A stretch of 64,000 nt of DNA from the NCBI RefSeq assembly GCF_001529295.1, contig NZ_LLWK01000036.1, positions 1 to 64,000 of the forward strand, in the 5' to 3' direction. Made by a program: the position numbers and the translations under genes. Within the stretch, counting starts at the first letter, position 1. Each line of letters opens with the position of its first letter. Below, one piece after another: positions 10,001 through 18,264 of this stretch. The notes beneath the pieces were generated by a model that made no database searches, was not told where the DNA came from, and saw only the letters and a list, made by a program, of their open reading frames with translations. Source of the DNA: Flavobacterium sp. TAB 87 (GTDB lineage: Bacteria > Bacteroidota > Bacteroidia > Flavobacteriales > Flavobacteriaceae).

Positions 10001-10331
10001 AGAATTAGAAAATGATAGTTTTTCTATTGTGATTGTTGAGCGATCATTTAATAATGAAATGGATGAAGATTATATAAAAACTAATTCAAAATATTTTAAA
10101 GAACCAGGAAAGCACTTAGGTAAAATTGGAGAAAACTATGACACCATTAAAAGTAGTTCAAACACAGAAAGCCTTATAGATTTAAAAATGGACTTTGCTG
10201 AATTTAAAGGATCTTTAGACTATAAATGGGTTTTGGAAGAAATTGGTGATTCTGGATTTGAGGAGTTATTAGTAGATATAAATAAAGTGTTATCTTGTAG
10301 CTCGGATATTCTTATTGAAAATAAAGAGTAA
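7029..10331 (+). CDS. Large GHKL ATPase with C-terminal DUF3883-like nuclease-fold domain
   Basis: A 1100-residue protein of the sacsin-like GHKL (histidine-kinase/Hsp90 ATPase fold) group. The N box is WELMQNAKDV with Glu44, Asn48 and Asp51, and the glycine-rich lid is GKFGTGF at 105-111. The middle of about 700 residues is helical and matches nothing I recognise. Near the C-terminus (about 935-1010) GAYDIRIYN then FYIELKSC gives the Asp...Glu-x-Lys pattern of DUF3883/PD-(D/E)XK-like domains. ATPase-plus-nuclease proteins of this kind are found in defence islands and as fellow travellers of type I systems, but their substrate is not established. It begins 2 bp after hsdS, so it is co-transcribed. 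Calling it an anti-phage effector is inference. Confidence 0.75.
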   Translation: MAYQNVVNSSISKNNVKLSADKIIEKLDELREEGKKSKRRWIWELMQNAKDVPNIFGQVSVEITLNQNELIFGHNGNAFTIDNLTGLVQQVSSKHSANQNTKVTGKFGTGFIATHLLSDVITIDGVLQESEEVAMKFAFELDRSGKTSEDLMIPIENALIELNNIDESPKFNSYPDYEASRTENDYFNKFKYALNEESFKTAEVGINDLIESLPISLVFLQDIKQVRIQNNVDNTQYLYKIEKPRSEENEYDEVCISILDENDSSSPVYKNFIVKSTEEIELLVEVIEFESYQLVPVNNNQPFLYRDFPLIGTEKFYFPFILNGKTFNPTERRDSLYLNGNSDKVNHNKKLLEDAIKYSLEFVDYLVSKSAKSLFSICLSNLPDYNFDADDSEHNSKEWYIENVQSKYRQQIIHKNIVGHGSETCALSAVRFPTTHEHDYPELRSLITDYLGTAKVPVMQEQESWIHFLGPENQMHTWGLDLSYGLQELVNDINKLENTIDFTSSVNVYTWLNKLYKAIEDLDQTALHNSYKLVPNHNGLFRKLPTLWAEKISNDDNAYLPNPFLKLLLELGEDWYKDLIHREVDILKEAHQSKSMSDLNSAINSHFLKVDFIKTSNSLTHLINVHSIVAPNSKEDSFQRLLLDNASTLFKIENTLVSNEYTSKFNFEIVHRLLIQSINNQLEKIASLSSLATDLEKSKDEVTIWLSNYLSLLDSKTNDYSKFLKEGKIIPNRESDNVFCNYTEILNYGYKEQPLNRELLQILSKFNTEKNYFKRLIADGIGIKVSDTLNFERLGNEVVNEVENIEYNKAYEENREALLELINWTEVRKDLTKKYASKLLTLSGRIFYILTIENSENREDVMKILRNSENISKIAGIIDNTAFVNQIDNLVDLFPNGIPQNVMAFAKEDARKKKDFSNLLELGSKVEQLFIKTLEGYQVTNEIIHAGGGAYDIRIYNPDTKKSFYIELKSCRYQNTDPINIAVSQAKRAVKELENDSFSIVIVERSFNNEMDEDYIKTNSKYFKEPGKHLGKIGENYDTIKSSSNTESLIDLKMDFAEFKGSLDYKWVLEEIGDSGFEELLVDINKVLSCSSDILIENKE

Positions 10332-10390
10332 TATATAAGGATTTTTAGTTGTAAATATTATTCAATACATTTAGATTTTTAATTTTATAA

Positions 10391-11029
10391 ATGGCAATAC
10401 CTGAAATCATAAATCTTTACCGAATGGTGCATTGGCAAAATGTGGAGTACATTTTGCAAAATGGCTTGTGTAGTAGGGAGCATCCCAATATGGATCCTGA
10501 TTATATCAATATCGGTAATCGTCAATTGATAAAAGACCGACATGCACATCCTATTCCACTAACTGATGCGGGGAATTTAGGAGAATATGTTCCTTTTTAT
10601 TTCGCGGGCCATTCGCCAATGTTGTATTTAATTTACAATGGTTATCAAGGAGTATCCCAATTACCACAAAAAGACATTGTTTTTATAATTTGTAAATTTA
10701 ACGATGTAGAAAATTCAGGTTTAGACTGTGTTTTTACGGATAGAAATGCTAAAATATCAATAGCCAATTTTTATACGCAAAAAGAGGATTTTGAAAAATT
10801 AAAATGGGATTGTATTCAAGCAAAAAAATGGAGTAATGACGAAAGTAATTTGTCTCGTCAAGATTATAAACAAGCTGAGTTTTTAATTCGGAATCATGTA
10901 CCTACTAAGTATATTGCAGCTTTGGTTGTAAAAAACGAAGAAAGAAAAGTTTATTTTGAGGATTTATTAATTAAATTAGCAATCGATATCAAAGTATTTG
11001 TCGATGAAACTAGCAAGCTTTACTACTAA
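10391..11029 (+). CDS. darT: DarT-family DNA ADP-ribosyltransferase toxin
   Basis: A 212-residue protein of the DarT (formerly DUF4433) family, which uses NAD to ADP-ribosylate bases in single-stranded DNA. Family landmarks in order: LYRMVHWQNVEYILQNGL near residues 9-26, NIGNRQLIKDRHAHP around 45-60, EYVPFYFAGHSPMLYLI around 71-87, and the catalytic glutamate in KQAEFLIRNHVP near residue 162. The length fits the family. The cognate DarG antitoxin gene follows after 2 bp. The 59-bp gap before darT contains TACATTTA, close to a -7 box, so the pair may have its own promoter. All the motifs I can recall are intact, so the toxin is probably active. Confidence 0.92.
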   Translation: MAIPEIINLYRMVHWQNVEYILQNGLCSREHPNMDPDYINIGNRQLIKDRHAHPIPLTDAGNLGEYVPFYFAGHSPMLYLIYNGYQGVSQLPQKDIVFIICKFNDVENSGLDCVFTDRNAKISIANFYTQKEDFEKLKWDCIQAKKWSNDESNLSRQDYKQAEFLIRNHVPTKYIAALVVKNEERKVYFEDLLIKLAIDIKVFVDETSKLYY

Positions 11030-11031
11030 AT

Positions 11032-12087
11032 ATGATACAATACATTAAAGGCGATTTATTGAGTTCTAACGCAGAAGCATTAGTAAATACCGTTAACACT
11101 GTTGGTGTGATGGGTAAAGGAATCGCTTTGCAATTTAAAAACAGATTTCCACAAAATTATAAAATTTATAAAGAAGCTTGTAAACAAGGAACATTTCACA
11201 CAGGTGAAGTTTTAGTAGTTCGAGAAGGTGATTTATTAAACCAAAAAATCATTATCAATTTTCCAACCAAAGCCCATTGGAAAGCCGATTCAAAATACGA
11301 GTATATAAGTACAGGATTGCTGGCCTTGAAAAAAGCCATCATAGAAAACGATATTAAAAGTATTGCTATTCCACCTCTTGGTTGTGGAAATGGCGGTTTA
11401 GACTGGGAGCGTGTAAAAAGTATGATGGAAGAAGCGTTGGCGAATGTTAATTGTGATATTCATATTTATTCTCCAAATAACGAAATCAAGTCGTTGTTGC
11501 AAAAAGAAAACCAGGTAAAAGAAGTGAAGTTAACTACGGCTAGAGCTATGTTACTTTATTTACTGTTTCAGTACGAAACTTCGGGTGAGCAAAGCAGCTT
11601 ATTTGTTGCTAATAAGTTGGCCTATTTTTTACAAAGAAGTGGCGAGAAATTGCGTTTGAAGTTTGAAGCACATCATTATGGACCTTACACTGTACAATTG
11701 AATCATGTTTTGATGCATCTGAATGGAGTTTACCTACAAGGAATGGAACAAAATGAAGCCAAGCCTTTTGAATCTTTATGGCTCAATTATGATAAATATT
11801 CTGAAGTAGAAGAGTATCTAAAAAAGAATATAAATTTCGAACAAAGACAACGAATTAAGGATGTTTTGAAACTACTTCAAGGTTTTAAATCAACTTTTGC
11901 ACTAGAATTATTAGCCACAGTAGATTTTGTAAGCAATTCTAACGAAGAAAAGACAATCGAATCGGTTCAAAAATCAATTGCTTCCTGGAGCAATCGTAAA
12001 GCAAATCTTTTTGAAAACAAACAAATCGAAATTGCGTATAATCATTTAAAAAATCATTCCGAAAATTTATTTGAACTGCAAAATTAG
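11032..12087 (+). CDS. darG: DarG-type macrodomain antitoxin
   Basis: A 351-residue antitoxin. Residues 1-150 are a macrodomain of the DarG class: IQYIKGDLLSSNAEALVNTV at the start, then GVMGKGIALQFKNRFP and IPPLGCGNGGLDW, which form the ADP-ribose pocket and glycohydrolase site. The remainder (about 160-351) is the C-terminal domain that in studied DarTG pairs binds and neutralises DarT directly. It lies 2 bp after darT in the usual toxin-antitoxin order. DarTG pairs act as abortive-infection systems against phages; the action here is by family. hsdR starts 55 bp later. Confidence 0.92.
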   Translation: MIQYIKGDLLSSNAEALVNTVNTVGVMGKGIALQFKNRFPQNYKIYKEACKQGTFHTGEVLVVREGDLLNQKIIINFPTKAHWKADSKYEYISTGLLALKKAIIENDIKSIAIPPLGCGNGGLDWERVKSMMEEALANVNCDIHIYSPNNEIKSLLQKENQVKEVKLTTARAMLLYLLFQYETSGEQSSLFVANKLAYFLQRSGEKLRLKFEAHHYGPYTVQLNHVLMHLNGVYLQGMEQNEAKPFESLWLNYDKYSEVEEYLKKNINFEQRQRIKDVLKLLQGFKSTFALELLATVDFVSNSNEEKTIESVQKSIASWSNRKANLFENKQIEIAYNHLKNHSENLFELQN

Positions 12088-12142
12088 TATTCCAACAATC
12101 CTTTTTGGAAATTAAAAATTCTTAAATACTTGATCACTTTAT

Positions 12143-15109
12143 ATGTCATTTAACGAACTGAACAGTGCAGAACATTACATCATTCATCAATTGAGCGGTG
12201 TAAATTTGAACGGCGATAGTGCTTCTGAACCGCAAAGTAAGTATGGTATCGGCTGGAAGTATAAATCAAAAGACGACCTAAAAAGAAGTGTCAATGAAGT
12301 ATTGCTAGAAAGTGAACTCAAAGAAGCCTTAATTCGTTTAAACCCTGAAATCCAAGCTACAAACGAGTTGGCAGATGAGGTGATTTATAAATTGCGAGCC
12401 ATTCTGCTTTCGGTAAATCAAGTTGGGTTAGTAAAAGCTAATGAAGAATTCTTTAAATGGTTACAAGGTGAAAAGACCATGCCTTTTGGAGAAAATAATC
12501 GACATGTTCCCGTTCGTTTGATCGATTTTAAAGAATTAAATAACAATACTTATTTTGTTACTAATCAGTTTAGAGTACATCACAGGGAAACTAAAATTCC
12601 AGATATTGTTCTGCTAATCAATGGTATTCCAGTCGTTATTGGAGAAGCTAAAACCCCAATTAGACCATCAGTTAGTTGGTTGGATGGAGCACATGAAATT
12701 CATGATATTTATGAAAATGCTGTTCCACAATTATTTGTTCCAAACATCCTTTCTTTCGCTACAGAGGGTAAATCATTATTTTATGGAGCGATACGAACAC
12801 CATTAGAATTTTGGGCACCATGGCGATTAGAAAATGATGAGGATTCACTAGCAAAACGGTTAGGATTAAGTGAGATAGGTAAGGAATTATCAGATTTGAT
12901 GCATCCAGCTCGGTTGTTAGATATTCTGCAAAATTTCTCCTTGTTTTCAACCAATAAAAAGAAACAACGTATCAAAGTATTGTGTCGATTCCAACAATAT
13001 GAAGGAGCTAATAAAATAGTAGAACGCGTTAAAGAAGGAATAATTAAAAAAGGATTGATTTGGCATTTTCAAGGATCTGGAAAATCTTTACTGATGGTTT
13101 TTGCTGCACAAAAACTGCGTAAAATGCCAGAACTCAAAAGTCCTACTGTTATTGTTTTAGTAGATAGAACTGATTTAGATACTCAAATTACGGGAACCTT
13201 CAACGCAGCAGATGTCGCCAACGTAATTACAACAGATAGCATTAGTGAGTTACAAACTTTATTGGAACGAGATACCCGTAAAATAATCATTTCGATGATT
13301 CATAAGTTTAGAGATGCTAAGCCCAATATGAATACTAGGGACAATATCATTGTTTTGGTTGATGAAGCGCATAGAACCCAAGAAGGAGATTTAGCCCGAC
13401 AAATGCGCGCCGCTTTACCCAATGCATTTTTGTTTGGTTTGACAGGTACGCCAGTGAATAAAGCCGATAAAAATACTTTTTGGGCTTTTGGTGCCGAAGA
13501 AGATCAAGGTGGTTATATGTCACGATATACTTTTCAGGATTCATTAAGAGACAATGCAACACTACCACTACATTTTGAGCCTCGATTAGTTGACGTACAT
13601 GTTGATAAAGAAACAATAGATGAAGCCTTTAAACTGTTTAAAGATGAAGCTGCCCTAACGGATGAGGAAGCAGATGCCTTAAATAAGAAGTCAGCTAAAA
13701 TGGCGGCATTTTTAAAATCTCCTGAGCGGGTTGCAAAAATCGTAGCCGATATAGAGCAACATTTTAAAGAAAAAGTAGCACCACAAGGCTATAAAGCGAT
13801 GATCGTTACCCCAGATCGGTATGCCTGTGTGCAGTACAAAGAAGAATTAGATAAATATTTCCCAACTGAGGCAAGTAAAGTTGTGATCTCCACTTCAGCG
13901 AACGACGATTTTGAATTCAAACAAAAATGGGGAATTGATAAAAGTCAACAAGAAAAAATTGTGGATGACTTCAATAATCCAAATTCAGATTTGCAATTTA
14001 TTATTGTTACTGCTAAATTACTTACTGGTTTCGATGCTCCTATTTTGCAAACGATGTATCTGGACAAATCGATAAAGGACCATACTTTATTGCAAGCAAT
14101 TTGTAGAACGAATAGATTGTATCCTGGTAAGTCGTTTGGAAGAATTGTAGATTATTTTGGAGTTTTTGATGATGCAGCCAAAGCATTAGAGTTTGACGAA
14201 GAAAGCGTAAAAGCAATTATTACCAATTTATCTGAGCTAAGGGATGAGTTACCCAAAGCAATGAAAGATTCACTGTCCCATTTTGAAGGAATAAATAGAG
14301 ATTTAGAAGGCTTTGATGGTCTGGAATTAGCTCAGAATGCAATAAATACAAATGATAAGAAAGATGCTTTTGCAAAAGATTTTAAATACCTGGCTAAACT
14401 ATGGGAATCACTATCACCAGACAGAATTTTAGATTTGTACCAGAAAGACTATCGTTGGCTTTCACAAGTATTTGAATCAGTGCGACCAGCCTCAGATCAT
14501 ATCGGTAAACTGTTATGGTTTTCATTAGGAGCACAAACTACTAAATTAATTCATGATAACGTTCATGTCGGGGAAGTACATCATTTAGATGCATTTATTT
14601 TAGACGCAGATGTGATTGAAGACATCTTCAATAATCCTGATACTAGAAATGTCAAGAAACTGGAGAAAACTTTAGCAAAACGGTTTAAAAAGCATGCAGG
14701 AAATCCAAAATTTAAAAAGTTAAGCGAACTATTAGAAGCCTTAAGAGACAAAGCGGAACAGGGTTTAATTTCGTCTATTGAATTTATCAAGGAACTTTGT
14801 AAAATTGCAAAAGAAACTTTACTTGCCGAAAAAGAACTGGATTTGAGCCTGATTGAGAAAACACCTCAAGCAGCCTTGACTGAACTGTTTTTAGAACTTA
14901 AAACGGACCAGACACCTGCAGTTGTAGAACGTATTGTCACTGATATAGATGCCATTGTTCGTCAAGTACGCTTTCCAGGTTGGCAAAAAACAGCTTCTGG
15001 TGAGCGTGAAGTTCAAAGATCATTGCGACAAGCATTATTGAAGTATAAACTTCATAAGGAACAAGTATTGTTTGATAGGGCTTACGAGTACATAAAAGAA
15101 TATTATTAA
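12143..15109 (+). CDS. hsdR: Type I restriction endonuclease subunit (HsdR)
   Basis: A 988-residue motor-nuclease subunit. The N-terminal endonuclease domain has PDIVLLINGIPVVIGEAKTP near residues 152-172, with the Asp...Glu-x-Lys of the PD-(D/E)XK fold. The SF2 translocase follows: Walker A FQGSGKSLLM near 310, DEAHRTQEGD near 405, LFGLTGTPVNK near 430, and the second RecA domain with IIVTAKLLTGFDAP and QAICRTNRLYPGKSFG. A helical C-terminal domain completes it. Length is typical and I see no break. It is separated from the other hsd genes by the DUF262, GHKL and DarTG genes but lies on the same strand at the end of the cluster. Confidence 0.95.
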   Translation: MSFNELNSAEHYIIHQLSGVNLNGDSASEPQSKYGIGWKYKSKDDLKRSVNEVLLESELKEALIRLNPEIQATNELADEVIYKLRAILLSVNQVGLVKANEEFFKWLQGEKTMPFGENNRHVPVRLIDFKELNNNTYFVTNQFRVHHRETKIPDIVLLINGIPVVIGEAKTPIRPSVSWLDGAHEIHDIYENAVPQLFVPNILSFATEGKSLFYGAIRTPLEFWAPWRLENDEDSLAKRLGLSEIGKELSDLMHPARLLDILQNFSLFSTNKKKQRIKVLCRFQQYEGANKIVERVKEGIIKKGLIWHFQGSGKSLLMVFAAQKLRKMPELKSPTVIVLVDRTDLDTQITGTFNAADVANVITTDSISELQTLLERDTRKIIISMIHKFRDAKPNMNTRDNIIVLVDEAHRTQEGDLARQMRAALPNAFLFGLTGTPVNKADKNTFWAFGAEEDQGGYMSRYTFQDSLRDNATLPLHFEPRLVDVHVDKETIDEAFKLFKDEAALTDEEADALNKKSAKMAAFLKSPERVAKIVADIEQHFKEKVAPQGYKAMIVTPDRYACVQYKEELDKYFPTEASKVVISTSANDDFEFKQKWGIDKSQQEKIVDDFNNPNSDLQFIIVTAKLLTGFDAPILQTMYLDKSIKDHTLLQAICRTNRLYPGKSFGRIVDYFGVFDDAAKALEFDEESVKAIITNLSELRDELPKAMKDSLSHFEGINRDLEGFDGLELAQNAINTNDKKDAFAKDFKYLAKLWESLSPDRILDLYQKDYRWLSQVFESVRPASDHIGKLLWFSLGAQTTKLIHDNVHVGEVHHLDAFILDADVIEDIFNNPDTRNVKKLEKTLAKRFKKHAGNPKFKKLSELLEALRDKAEQGLISSIEFIKELCKIAKETLLAEKELDLSLIEKTPQAALTELFLELKTDQTPAVVERIVTDIDAIVRQVRFPGWQKTASGEREVQRSLRQALLKYKLHKEQVLFDRAYEYIKEYY

Positions 15110-15169
15110 AAAAATAAGATTTGAGATTTAAAGTATTTGAAATAGAATCTGTAATAATAAAAATTAATT

Positions 15170-15481
15170 TGATTACAAATCAAAAAATTTCTAAATTAGG
15201 TTTAGGGAATTCTTCTTCATGGTCAGTACCTGTTAATTCAATCATTTATTTTTATGTATGCTTCTGTTGATTTTGTGTCTATAATAAATATTACTCTTGC
15301 AACAGTACAAGCAATTTTGAATTTAAGTTTAAGAGAAGGGATCAGATCAAATTTTATATTTTATAAATTTGCTGAATTTCAAAAGTAAATAGTTCAATTT
15401 ATCACAACTGGTATACAAGGAAACTTGAATGCGCATAGCGTTAATAATTTTAAATTCAAACACATTGTTATTAGTAAATAA
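15170..15481 (+). pseudogene. Decayed hsdS target-recognition-domain fragment
   Basis: This stretch has no intact ORF but reads as the latter part of an HsdS recognition domain. One frame gives KISKLGLGNSSSWSVPVNS, then after a frameshift near 15250 the frame from 15254 gives MYASVDFVSIINITLATVQ, NLSLREGIRSNF and, past an in-frame TAA at 15386-15388, FITTGIQGNLNAHSVNNFKF. The MYAS...GxQGNLN pattern is characteristic of type I specificity subunits. With one frameshift and one internal stop it cannot make a full protein. It lies 60 bp after hsdR, on the same strand. Bases 15482-15672 beyond it show only a short ATAGCTGT/ACAGCTAT inverted repeat. Confidence 0.7.
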
Positions 15482-15672
15482 TAGCTGTCTTTCAAGTAAA
15501 ATAGATAATTTTAAACTTTTAAAAAACAGCTATAGAACCTAAATATTGAAATTAAGTACCCGTTTTTCAATTATAATACGTGCTTTTCACCGAAAAATAC
15601 TGCCAGAAATAAAAGTTGATGTAGAATATGTTACTATGTACTCCTTTTTCAATAAGTGATTTCATTTTTAAT

Positions 15673-17373
15673 TTAAGTGGAAGGTAAAGTGACTGATTGG
15701 CTTTTTCTAATTTGTTCGATAAAATAAGAAACAGACATATCAGTTCTAGCTTTAAAAGCTTTAACAAAACGCTCCGTACTTGTAAAACCTACTTCTTGAG
15801 CCAGCGCAGCATTTTTAAAATTCCGCATGTATTTGTTAGCATACAAAAGCTCGATGACATATTCAATTTTTAAATTGTTAATGTATTCGTTGAAACTTTT
15901 TTCTTTACAATGACGAATAATCGCAGACAAATAGGTTGGATTAGAATTAAAAGCAGTAGATAATTTGGATAGGGTCCAGTCTTTTGCTAAAAATTTTTTA
16001 TCCTTCTCAAATTTATCCATTTGGGCAAGAATCTTTAAAACAGTTTCAGGATTAATATCCAGTATGGCTGGTTTGTCATCGAACCGTTTTGTTTTAGTTT
16101 TAAATTCAAGAGAGTTAAGTTGTGTCAACAACGCATCAAATTTTTTTTCTTTATAAATCTTCCGAGTCTTAAAATGACGATACGTAAAAAGTAGTAAACC
16201 GACCGCAAGCAGTACAGAAAAAATCTTCAAAACAGTTGTAGCGTTCTCTTTTCGAACAAGTTGGATTTGCAATTGCTCTCGTTGGCTAATTAATTCTTTG
16301 GTATCGTACTCCTTATGTATTTTTTTAACTAAATAAGAAAAACTTTCCTGCAATACGGTATCGGCTTTGAGTAATTGATCTACATAATACAAGTGTAGTT
16401 TTATATTCTTGTTTTTTTTGTAGTAGTCAATCAGTAACTCATAAACGACTCTTAAATTAGGACTGATATATCCTTTTTCATTAAAAATTTGATCTACTTT
16501 CTCAAAATAAGCAACTGCTTTTTCGTAAGACTGCAACTGCCAGTAACTTCTTCCGATATACGCGTAGCCTACGGATTCGGTAGCAAAATCGCGGTTTTGA
16601 TTTAGTACGTCAGAAACAGATACAATTTTTTCTATAGCGGCTGTGTAATTCTGCTTACAATAATCGTTTATACCTTCAGATTGGGTAAAGTAAATTTCCA
16701 TTTCCTGTATATCTAATTTACGACTTTCTGCAAGTCCTAAACTATTTGTTTCCGAGCAAAGTCCATAATTTCCAGTTCTGTTGTAGCTCAAGCCCAACGC
16801 ATGCAATGAATTTAAATAAGGTCTAGGATGCTCGTCCGTAAAATAGGAGATACAGTCTTTCAATAAGGAGATGGACTCCTCATAATAACCCAGATAGTTT
16901 TTCACTGCCGCAATGTTGTATTTTAATTTATAGATCAAGTATGTATCGTTGCTTTGAGCAAGGTAATTATTGGCAATAATATAGTAATCCAAAGCTTGGA
17001 TTTGCTTTTTAAAACTATAATAGACAGTACCTTTTGATAAATAAGCAGACCCGATTAAGGCAGGATCGTTTGTTTGTTTTGCGGTATAAACCATACTATC
17101 GGCGTAAACCAATTTTAAAGGATCGGGAGACAGATGCAAAAGATTTCGATAAACAGTAACTTCTTCTTCGCGATTTTGTTCCTTTTTCGCTTTGGCTAAA
17201 TGGGCGTGCAAGTAGACTACAGCTTTTGCGGTGTCTTTTCTGAATTCGTATGCTTTATCATCAAGATACGAATAGCTCTTGTTTTGTAAAGAGTCGGATA
17301 CCGTATTAGCTTTTTGAGCAGTTGCAGCAAGGATAAAAAATAGGAAAAAGTAGAATAAGCAGTAGGCTTTCAT
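15673..17373 (-). CDS. TPR-containing membrane sensor with C-terminal AraC DNA-binding domain
   Basis: A 566-residue protein. It starts with a signal-type hydrophobic segment (LFYFFLFFILAATAQ), followed by about 340 residues of tetratricopeptide-like helical repeats (for example IGRSYWQLQSYEKAVAYFEK). A single membrane helix lies near 390-408 (IFSVLLAVGLLLF), and the C-terminal AraC helix-turn-helix pair is at about 460-560 (WTLSKLSTAFNSNPTYLSAI, EVGFTSTERFVKAFKARTDM). This layout, with TPRs in the periplasm and AraC in the cytoplasm, is common in flavobacteria as a one-component regulator. It points away from the hsd operon's strand, and its target is unknown. Confidence 0.88.
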   Translation of the reverse strand: MKAYCLFYFFLFFILAATAQKANTVSDSLQNKSYSYLDDKAYEFRKDTAKAVVYLHAHLAKAKKEQNREEEVTVYRNLLHLSPDPLKLVYADSMVYTAKQTNDPALIGSAYLSKGTVYYSFKKQIQALDYYIIANNYLAQSNDTYLIYKLKYNIAAVKNYLGYYEESISLLKDCISYFTDEHPRPYLNSLHALGLSYNRTGNYGLCSETNSLGLAESRKLDIQEMEIYFTQSEGINDYCKQNYTAAIEKIVSVSDVLNQNRDFATESVGYAYIGRSYWQLQSYEKAVAYFEKVDQIFNEKGYISPNLRVVYELLIDYYKKNKNIKLHLYYVDQLLKADTVLQESFSYLVKKIHKEYDTKELISQREQLQIQLVRKENATTVLKIFSVLLAVGLLLFTYRHFKTRKIYKEKKFDALLTQLNSLEFKTKTKRFDDKPAILDINPETVLKILAQMDKFEKDKKFLAKDWTLSKLSTAFNSNPTYLSAIIRHCKEKSFNEYINNLKIEYVIELLYANKYMRNFKNAALAQEVGFTSTERFVKAFKARTDMSVSYFIEQIRKSQSVTLPST

Positions 17374-17701
17374 AATACGTTAATTTGGGTAATAAATAGG
17401 TTCATAGATCAAACGTACTAGTATTCAGTAGTAAAGAGTTCAAAACGATACTTTTGAATTTTATCGAACGGCTATGTAAATATAGTAATTGTAAGAATTT
17501 ATGCTGTAATAAATTAATAAGGATTTGTTATAATTCCGTAGCTAAAATACGATAGATCCGCAGAGCTGCTGTTGCCCCAGTACCAATTGTCATTTAGCTT
17601 TGTCCACGTAAAAATTAAAAATCCAGTATTTAAGCTCCAAGAAGAGGCAGACTAAATAATGAGGAGAGATAGTAGGTAAGGCAATTAAATAAACGGCAGG
17701 T
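17374..17701. other. Intergenic stretch without a recognisable gene
   Basis: About 330 bp between the AraC-type gene (leftward) and the 59-codon gene (rightward). It must contain promoters for both. I see no ORF of note and no clear repeat or hairpin. Confidence 0.4.
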
Positions 17702-17881
17702 ATGAAAATAGAACAAAAACGACTTTGTATGTATCCCAAAGATGTTCAGCGAATAACGGGTAGAAGCTACCGCTACTCCAGACTACTGCTAATCGAGATT
17801 AAAAGAGCATTAAACAAAGAAGAGCACCAGTTTATAAGTGTCGAAGAATTTTGTTTCTATACGGGACTCCCTTCAGAGTAG
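17702..17881 (+). CDS. 59-residue conserved-looking small basic protein
   Basis: ATG at 17702 to TAG at 17881 encodes 59 residues beginning MKIEQKRLCMYPKDVQRITG and continuing with RSYRYSRLLLIEIKRAL, ending SVEEFCFYTGLPSE. It is basic, and the YPKDVQRITGRSYRYSRLLL segment resembles the first helices of small MerR/excisionase-like DNA-binding proteins. From memory, similar small proteins recur in flavobacterial genomes without a known function. It is convergent with the four-gene cluster at 18082-19663. The text is protein-like rather than random; function unassigned. Confidence 0.7.
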   Translation: MKIEQKRLCMYPKDVQRITGRSYRYSRLLLIEIKRALNKEEHQFISVEEFCFYTGLPSE

Positions 17882-18026
17882 GTTTGGCCTTTAATTATTG
17901 GGTAATTAGAGAGGATATTGCAAGACAGTTTCTTTGCAATATTGGAATCCATCTTACTGCTGGATAGTGATCTTTAAAATCATTAACTTAATTTATTTTT
18001 ATAAATTGAGTGTTTAATACCAAAAA

Positions 18027-18053
18027 AAAGTCCAAACCAAAGGTCTGGACTTT
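18027..18053 (-). terminator. Rho-independent terminator of the 18082-19663 gene cluster
   Basis: Stem AAAAGTCCAAACC / GGTCTGGACTTT with one mismatch and a 2-nt spacer. A run of A on the plus strand (a T tract when read leftward) follows the stem for the minus-strand transcripts. It lies 28 bp past the last stop of the leftward cluster. Confidence 0.75.
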
Positions 18054-18081
18054 CAAAACAAACTACAGTAGCCAAAGCTAT

Positions 18082-18264
18082 CTACTTTGTTTTTTTTCCT
18101 TTTCTAGCAATTTTTTTGAGTAGTATCGTCATTCCGAAACTAACAATTGCGCCTAAAGTAGCCAAGACAATTGTGTTCAAAATGTCATCTGAATTCAAAT
18201 TAGGTAAAATGCTCAAAAAAGTACCACTGGCAGTTCCTACAAAAGAACTATTACTCGTTTGCAT
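18082..18264 (-). CDS. 60-residue single-pass membrane protein, holin-like
   Basis: A 60-residue protein with one hydrophobic helix (about residues 31-50, TIVLATLGAIVSFGMTILL) and a strongly basic tail, KKIARKGKKTK. The N-terminal half is Ser/Thr/Asn-rich. One short membrane helix with a charged C-terminus is the shape of small holins and related phage-type membrane proteins, but that likeness is weak evidence. It overlaps the preceding gene by 14 bp, so the two are translated together, and it is the last gene of the leftward cluster. Confidence 0.6.
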   Translation of the reverse strand: MQTSNSSFVGTASGTFLSILPNLNSDDILNTIVLATLGAIVSFGMTILLKKIARKGKKTK

